From the NCBI GenBank assembly GCA_015660855.1, contig JACSDG010000056.1, positions 1-46,310 on the forward strand: a stretch of 46,310 bases of DNA, written 5' to 3'. The translations under genes were made by a program, and so were the position numbers. Every line of letters starts with the position of its first letter. Positions within the stretch are counted from its first letter, which is position 1. The notes below the pieces were generated by a model. It saw only the letters and a program-made list of their open reading frames with translations. It was not told where the DNA came from and made no database searches. The stretch is from Magnetococcales bacterium. GTDB lineage: Bacteria > Pseudomonadota > Magnetococcia > Magnetococcales > UBA8363. Of this stretch, positions 42,743 to 46,310 are shown piece after piece.

Positions 42743-43072
42743 ATGAATAAACCAAGAATTCCTGTACAAGTTACCGCCGAATTGCATTTTCCCTTTCCCG
42801 ACAATCTGGTTTTTCGCGGTATTACCGGCAATATCAGCATGACCGGAGCCAAGATTAACCGGCCTGAGCACAGCCCCGACACGCCATCGGTGGCGGTGGA
42901 TACTCCGCTCATCAAACTGTTCATTGACGATCACGTCAACCCTGTCGTGATTTCGTTGCCTTGCGATTTGGTCCGCAGTCACCGCACCGGCTTCGGGGTC
43001 CAGTTTTTGTTGGAAAAGATGGACCCGTTCATCGCTGTGGGCGACTATTATGAACATTGGCAGACGAATTGA
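42743..43072 (+). CDS. PilZ-domain-like protein
   Basis: This 109-residue protein starts MNKPRIPVQVTAELHFPFPD. Strands follow with GITGNISMTGAKI, the PilZ core (D/N-x-S-x-x-G), and a closing LVRSHRTGFGVQFLLE. PilZ domains bind cyclic di-GMP with RxxxR and DxSxxG. Here the first motif is RIPVQ, lacking the second Arg, and the Asp is Asn, so c-di-GMP binding may be weak or lost. The frame also extends upstream to a GTG at 42698, but the Met at 42743 is the natural PilZ start. Confidence 0.65.
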   Translation: MNKPRIPVQVTAELHFPFPDNLVFRGITGNISMTGAKINRPEHSPDTPSVAVDTPLIKLFIDDHVNPVVISLPCDLVRSHRTGFGVQFLLEKMDPFIAVGDYYEHWQTN

Positions 43073-43199
43073 TCGGGACGAAGCGAGTTTTCATGGGTGG
43101 CATGGACTTTCGTAGTGCACAGGCTTGTGTTTGGAGATGGGACTGCGTACATTGCTCCGATCCGGGGATACATGGTTTGGATTCCTAGAGGAGGAAACA

Positions 43200-43766
43200 A
43201 TGACCACCATCGCAGAAAAGATTGCTCAATCGTTTGGTAACAACTACGGCCTGTTTAGTTCTCCCGAATCGGGAAATCTTGTTGACGTTTGTGCGCATCA
43301 GGCAATAAAAAACGTCGAAGAATTTGGCAAGAGAAAGTTTGTCTTCACCGACGATTCGGCCATTGGCATGGGGGATGGACAATGGTTTGTCGGTTATGCC
43401 GACTGCTTTTGCAACGCAGGTGTGGGTCATCACCCACAGTGTCCCGGTAGTCAAAAACCACCGCCGCAACCAACCGCCCCGCCCCCTGCGGCCCCAAAGC
43501 AGGAAGCATCGGTCAGCCCTTTCACCATTCATATTCTGGGTAAGGAAAATCGCAAGGTTGCGGTGGATGGCAGTCAGCACAAGGCGCGCGTGGATGCACG
43601 CGCCTTGTTGACCAAGGACAAGCGTGCAACCTACGCCTTCATCTTTGACCACAAGGGTGAAATCACCGATGCCTATGAGAGGACCGTCTCTGCGGGAGAA
43701 GTTAAAATCAAGAAAGTCGATCCTAAAAAGCTCTTGGATACGGTGCGGGCGACGTTGAAGGGATAA
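43200..43766 (+). CDS. Hypothetical protein with Cys/His cluster and Pro-rich linker
   Basis: This 188-residue protein begins MTTIAEKIAQSFGNNYGLFS. It carries the cluster DCFCNAGVGHHPQCPG at about residues 68-83, with three Cys and two His, which could bind a metal or a cofactor. A Pro-rich linker follows (PPPQPTAPPPAAPKQEA), then a folded C-terminal part (FTIHILGKENRKVAVDGSQH, RATYAFIFDHKGEITDAYER). I recognise no family. AGAGGAGG lies seven bases before the ATG, one of the strongest ribosome sites in the window, so good expression is likely. It stands alone between the PilZ gene and the fumarase gene. Confidence 0.75.
   Translation: MTTIAEKIAQSFGNNYGLFSSPESGNLVDVCAHQAIKNVEEFGKRKFVFTDDSAIGMGDGQWFVGYADCFCNAGVGHHPQCPGSQKPPPQPTAPPPAAPKQEASVSPFTIHILGKENRKVAVDGSQHKARVDARALLTKDKRATYAFIFDHKGEITDAYERTVSAGEVKIKKVDPKKLLDTVRATLKG
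43580..43607 (+). repeat. Palindrome inside the Cys/His-cluster gene
   Basis: CAAGGCGCG and CGCGCCTTG form 9-bp perfect arms, extended by CGTG and CACG with a two-base bulge, around GATG. It lies within the coding region and encodes HKARVDARALL. It may be an incidental result of codon use or a regulatory mRNA hairpin. Confidence 0.6.
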
Positions 43767-43795
43767 GGATGATACGTGACTGGGCTTGTTGACAA

Positions 43796-43833
43796 TTGCA
43801 TCATGGGCGACAATTGCCTATAAGATGATGCAA
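43796..43833 (+). promoter_or_regulatory. Promoter of the fumarase gene, bracketed by an inverted repeat
   Basis: TTGCAT (43796-43801), a 17-bp spacer and TATAAG (43819-43824) form a sigma-70-type promoter. A 9-bp inverted repeat, TTGCATCAT (43796-43804) and ATGATGCAA (43825-43833), lies over the -35 box and just after the -10 box. A shorter direct repeat GACAATTGC occurs at 43791 and 43809. This looks like an operator for a repressor or activator of fumarase. Confidence 0.6.
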
Positions 43834-43865
43834 CCCAGTAACCGGCCTTTGCTAGGAGTTCGCCC

Positions 43866-45476
43866 ATGCCTGAATTTCAGTATGCCCCCGTTTTGAATCC
43901 TGGACCCGGGGACACCGAATATCGCCTGCTCACCAAAAATCACGTCTCCACTGGTCATTTTGAAGGACAGGAGATCGTCAAAATCGATCCTGCGGGACTC
44001 TCTGAGTTGGCAGCGACAGCCATGCGGGATGTCTCCCATTTGCTCAGAACCAGTCATTTGCAACAATTGAGAAACATCCTCGACGATAAAGAAGCCTCGG
44101 CCAATGATCGTTATGTCGCATTGGAACTGTTGAAAAATGCCAATATAGCCGCAGGCATGGTATTGCCAAGCTGTCAGGATACCGGGACCGCAACGGTGGT
44201 TGCCAAGAAAGGGTCCAGAGTATGGACTGGAGGGAGTGACCAGAAAGCCATCAGCCAGGGAATTTTCAAAACCTATACCGAAACCAATCTGCGCTATTCC
44301 CAGGTGGCCCCGTTAAACATGTACGATGAAAAAAATACCGGGACCAATCTTCCAGCACAGATCGACATTGAAGCGGTTGACGGAGACACCTATAAATTTT
44401 TGTTCATGGCCAAAGGTGGCGGTTCGGCCAACAAAACCTATTTATTCCAGGAGACCAAGGCTCTGTTGACCCCGGACAAGCTCAAAGCTTTTGTACGGGA
44501 AAAGATTATGGGATTGGGAACCTCGGCCTGTCCACCGTATCATCTGGCCTTTGTGGTGGGGGGGACATCTCCGGAAATGACCCTTAAAACAGTCAAACTG
44601 GCCTCGGCCCGCTATTTGGACGACCTGCCTTCACAGGGGGATGGTTTGGGTGGGGCCTTGCGTGATCGGGAGACGGAAGCAGAAATTCTTAAAATGGCCA
44701 GAGAACTTGGCCTGGGGGCACAGTTTGGCGGCAAATATTTTGCGCACGATGTGCGCGTAATCCGCTTGCCACGCCATGGGGCATCGTGTCCGGTGGGTCT
44801 GGGGGTTTCCTGCTCGGCGGACCGCAACGTTTTGGCCAAGATCAATCGGGATGGCATTTGGCTGGAATCGCTGGAGCGTGATCCTGCCCGTTTTCTCCCG
44901 GAAATGGATGAAAAAGCGATGAGTGGGGAGGTGGTGCATTTGGATTTGAACCAACCCATGTCGGCCATCCGGGCGCAATTGGGAAAATATCCAGTCAAGA
45001 CCCGGGTTATGCTGAAGGGATCCATTGTGGTCGCACGCGACATTGCCCACGCCAAGATTCAGCAACGGCTGGATTCGGGGCAAGGAATGCCCGACTATTT
45101 TAAAAACAATATCGTTTATTACGCAGGCCCCGCCAAAACCCCACAAGGAATGGCCTCGGGAGCTTTCGGGCCGACAACAGCCGGGCGCATGGACAGCTAC
45201 GTGGACGCCTTCCAAAAGGCGGGGGGATCTTTTGTGATGCTCGCCAAGGGCAACCGGTCCCCAGCGGTCACCCAGGCATGCAAAGACAACGGCGGCTTTT
45301 ATCTCGGTTCCATCGGCGGTGCCGCCGCCCGTCTGGCTCAGGATTGCATCCGCAAAGTTGAAGTCATCGATTATCCAGAGTTGGGCATGGAAGCCATCTA
45401 TAGGATCGAAGTCGTTGACTTTCCGGCGTTCATCATTGTTGATGACAAGGGCAACGATTTTTTCAAGCAGCTCTGA
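43866..45476 (+). CDS. Class I (iron-sulfur) fumarate hydratase
   Basis: This 536-residue enzyme interconverts fumarate and L-malate in the TCA cycle and resembles FumA/FumB of enterics. It is a fused two-domain class I enzyme. The N-terminal alpha domain carries [23 protein letters not shown] and [14 protein letters not shown]; each gives a Cys that could bind the 4Fe-4S cluster. The C-terminal beta domain holds [33 protein letters not shown] and [20 protein letters not shown], which are substrate-binding regions. AGGAG lies eight bases before the ATG. A promoter with an inverted repeat lies upstream and repeat copy 5 lies directly downstream. Confidence 0.97.
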   Translation: MPEFQYAPVLNPGPGDTEYRLLTKNHVSTGHFEGQEIVKIDPAGLSELAATAMRDVSHLLRTSHLQQLRNILDDKEASANDRYVALELLKNANIAAGMVLPSCQDTGTATVVAKKGSRVWTGGSDQKAISQGIFKTYTETNLRYSQVAPLNMYDEKNTGTNLPAQIDIEAVDGDTYKFLFMAKGGGSANKTYLFQETKALLTPDKLKAFVREKIMGLGTSACPPYHLAFVVGGTSPEMTLKTVKLASARYLDDLPSQGDGLGGALRDRETEAEILKMARELGLGAQFGGKYFAHDVRVIRLPRHGASCPVGLGVSCSADRNVLAKINRDGIWLESLERDPARFLPEMDEKAMSGEVVHLDLNQPMSAIRAQLGKYPVKTRVMLKGSIVVARDIAHAKIQQRLDSGQGMPDYFKNNIVYYAGPAKTPQGMASGAFGPTTAGRMDSYVDAFQKAGGSFVMLAKGNRSPAVTQACKDNGGFYLGSIGGAAARLAQDCIRKVEVIDYPELGMEAIYRIEVVDFPAFIIVDDKGNDFFKQL

Positions 45477-45481
45477 TCTTA

Positions 45482-45685
45482 ACGTATCGGGAAAACAAAG
45501 TTTGGCAAAAATTATTGCGGGGGGCCGGGGGGGATCATCCCCCCCGGCGGAGGTTTGGAGGCAGAGCCTCCAAGGTTTTGTTTTTTATTTTGACTTTGAT
45601 TTTGATTTTACAGCCCCCCAAGGGGGGTCTAGGGGCGCAGCCCCAGGGTTTTGATTTTGTTTTTTTGCCCGCAGGGCATCATGTT
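45482..45685 (+). repeat. Palindromic repeat copy 5 (longest)
   Basis: This copy has the same orientation and module order as copy 1: ACGTATCGG end, CCGGGGGGGATCATCCCCCC, TTGGAGGC..GCCTCCAA, a longer AT-rich spacer, CCCCCC-AA-GGGGGG type, GGGGCGCAGCCCC, then GCCCGCAGGGCATCATGTT. It starts 5 bp after the fumarase stop and ends inside the truncated brnT. Confidence 0.85.
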
Positions 45686-45914
45686 CTTGTCTTTTGCGGA
45701 TGTGGTCAGGTTTGATTTCAGCACGGCGCATTTCATGGTTGACACCCGCCATGCTTACGGGGAGGCTCGTCATGTTGCGGTTGGATATTTAAATCTCCGC
45801 CTGCATGTGCTGTGTTTCGTTGAAACAATGAATGGCATTCGAGTCATCAGTTTTCGCAGAGCCAATTCACGGGAGGCAAAACGCCATGGTAAACCGCAAA
45901 CCATTGACGGATGA
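45686..45914 (+). pseudogene. brnT: BrnT toxin with its N-terminus replaced by a repeat
   Basis: The frame is open through the repeat but homology starts only at the junction: SFADVVRFDFSTAHFMVDTR, HAYGEARHVAVGYLNLRLHV and the C-terminal IRVISFRRANSREAKRHGKP. All match the second two-thirds of BrnT. The first 25-30 residues, including the WD/KHG strand with its catalytic part, are missing. The toxin is therefore almost surely inactive. The last 29 bases overlap brnA, as in an intact operon. Confidence 0.82.
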
Positions 45915-46176
45915 AGAGGGAGAGGTACGTGAACTAACCGCAAAAGATTTTCACCATTTTCAACCAGCGAAGGCGTTATCACCATCGCTTGCGCACAAGC
46001 TGGGCGTGCGTGGCCCGCAGAAAAGCCCCACCAAAGAACGCATTACCATCCGCATTTCGCGTGATGTCTTGGAAGTGTTTCGGGCTACGGGCAGCGGTTG
46101 GCAGTCGCGTGTTGACGATGTTCTCAAGGATTGGGTTGCCACCCATGTCTCTTCTGGTCGGCAGATAGTGCCATAG
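45886..46176 (+). CDS. brnA: BrnA-family antitoxin (orphaned)
   Basis: This antitoxin has 96 residues from the ATG at 45886, which has GGGAGG nine bases upstream. It starts MVNRKPLTDEEGEVRELTAK and ends with the ribbon-helix-helix part ERITIRISRDVLEVFRATGS, GWQSRVDDVLKDWVA. All family features are present, so it should still fold and bind DNA. Its partner toxin is truncated, so it is an orphan that may act on the intact BrnT at 13445 or simply regulate DNA (inference). Repeat copy 6 begins four bases after its stop. Confidence 0.9.
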   Translation: MVNRKPLTDEEGEVRELTAKDFHHFQPAKALSPSLAHKLGVRGPQKSPTKERITIRISRDVLEVFRATGSGWQSRVDDVLKDWVATHVSSGRQIVP

Positions 46177-46179
46177 CTA

Positions 46180-46257
46180 AACATGATGCCCTGCGGGCGT
46201 AAAGTCAAAATCAAAACCTTGGGGCGCTGCCCCAAACCCCGCCGGGGGGGATGATCC
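46180..46257 (-). repeat. Palindromic repeat copy 6 (partial)
   Basis: Reads AACATGATGCCCTGCGGGC, then GGGGCGCTGCCCC, then GCCGGGGGGGATGATCC, and is broken off in that last hairpin. The CCCCCCTTGGGGGG module is absent. The remaining 53 bp to the window end hold no feature that I can support. Confidence 0.8.
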
Positions 46258-46310
46258 GTAGAGTAGAGCACAGGCGCGGTGTCTTTCAACCCGTTTCCAG
46301 CACCCCCTCA

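Noticed and set aside
1-46310. tRNA, rRNA, insertion sequences, prophage or CRISPR features.
   Set aside because: None could be recognised by eye on either strand; the only mobile-like DNA is the palindromic repeat family and the Rpn gene.

Overview
The window looks like a chromosome segment from a flagellated, Gram-negative proteobacterium. It carries sigma-54, sigma-28 and sigma-32 type promoters, a lipoprotein lipobox, an ABC-dependent O-antigen-type export ATPase and an iron-sulfur fumarase. The flagellin set, the pairing of fliW with flagellin genes, and the GC-rich palindromic intergenic repeats would fit a magnetotactic-coccus-like lineage (Magnetococcia). That placement is inference only; no magnetosome gene is present.

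Layout. 1-6.0 kb, minus strand: two sigma-54 activators flanking a large exported TPR protein, then a lipoprotein and the start of an Rpn-family nuclease. 6.2-15.4 kb, mostly plus strand: PrmB, a glycine-zipper protein, a TPR-glycosyltransferase fusion, a GT-C type membrane protein, a GtrB-like GT2, an intact BrnT/BrnA toxin-antitoxin pair and an orphan Wzt-like ATPase. 15.4-17.6 kb is a repeat-rich accessory patch: Hsp20 with a sigma-32-like promoter, the wreck of a second BrnT/CopG-type locus, and an unknown two-gene unit. 17.6-28.8 kb, minus strand, holds the filament genes: flgK, flgL, fliW, long flagellin, fliW, short flagellin, small protein, fliD, fliS, fliS, fliT-like. Sigma-54-like elements lie upstream of flgK and the first fliW, and an excellent sigma-28 element precedes the fliD group. 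29.2-38.7 kb, plus strand: SuhB, a membrane TPR protein and a very large secreted repeat protein. 38.9-46.3 kb: a REC-PAS-DAC-like protein (minus strand), then plus-strand gamma carbonic anhydrase, a non-RD protein kinase, a PilZ-like protein, an unknown protein, fumarase, and a third BrnT/BrnA locus whose toxin is cut off by a repeat.

How it fits together. The two activators at the left are the natural candidates to fire the sigma-54 promoters of the filament locus; FliA then fires the cap and chaperone genes. Each fliW sits next to a flagellin gene, and the short-flagellin leader can fold into hairpins that present GGA in the loop, as expected for FliW-CsrA control.

The main unusual signal is a family of modular palindromic repeats: six copies plus a solitary end. 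Two copies abut truncated BrnT/CopG toxin-antitoxin genes, and a third supplies the last codons of the fliT-like gene. Other points of interest are a DisA-like domain in a response regulator, a surface protein with nine copies of a Cys-loop motif and a 921-bp internal duplication, and a long nested inverted repeat in a 0.7-kb non-coding gap.
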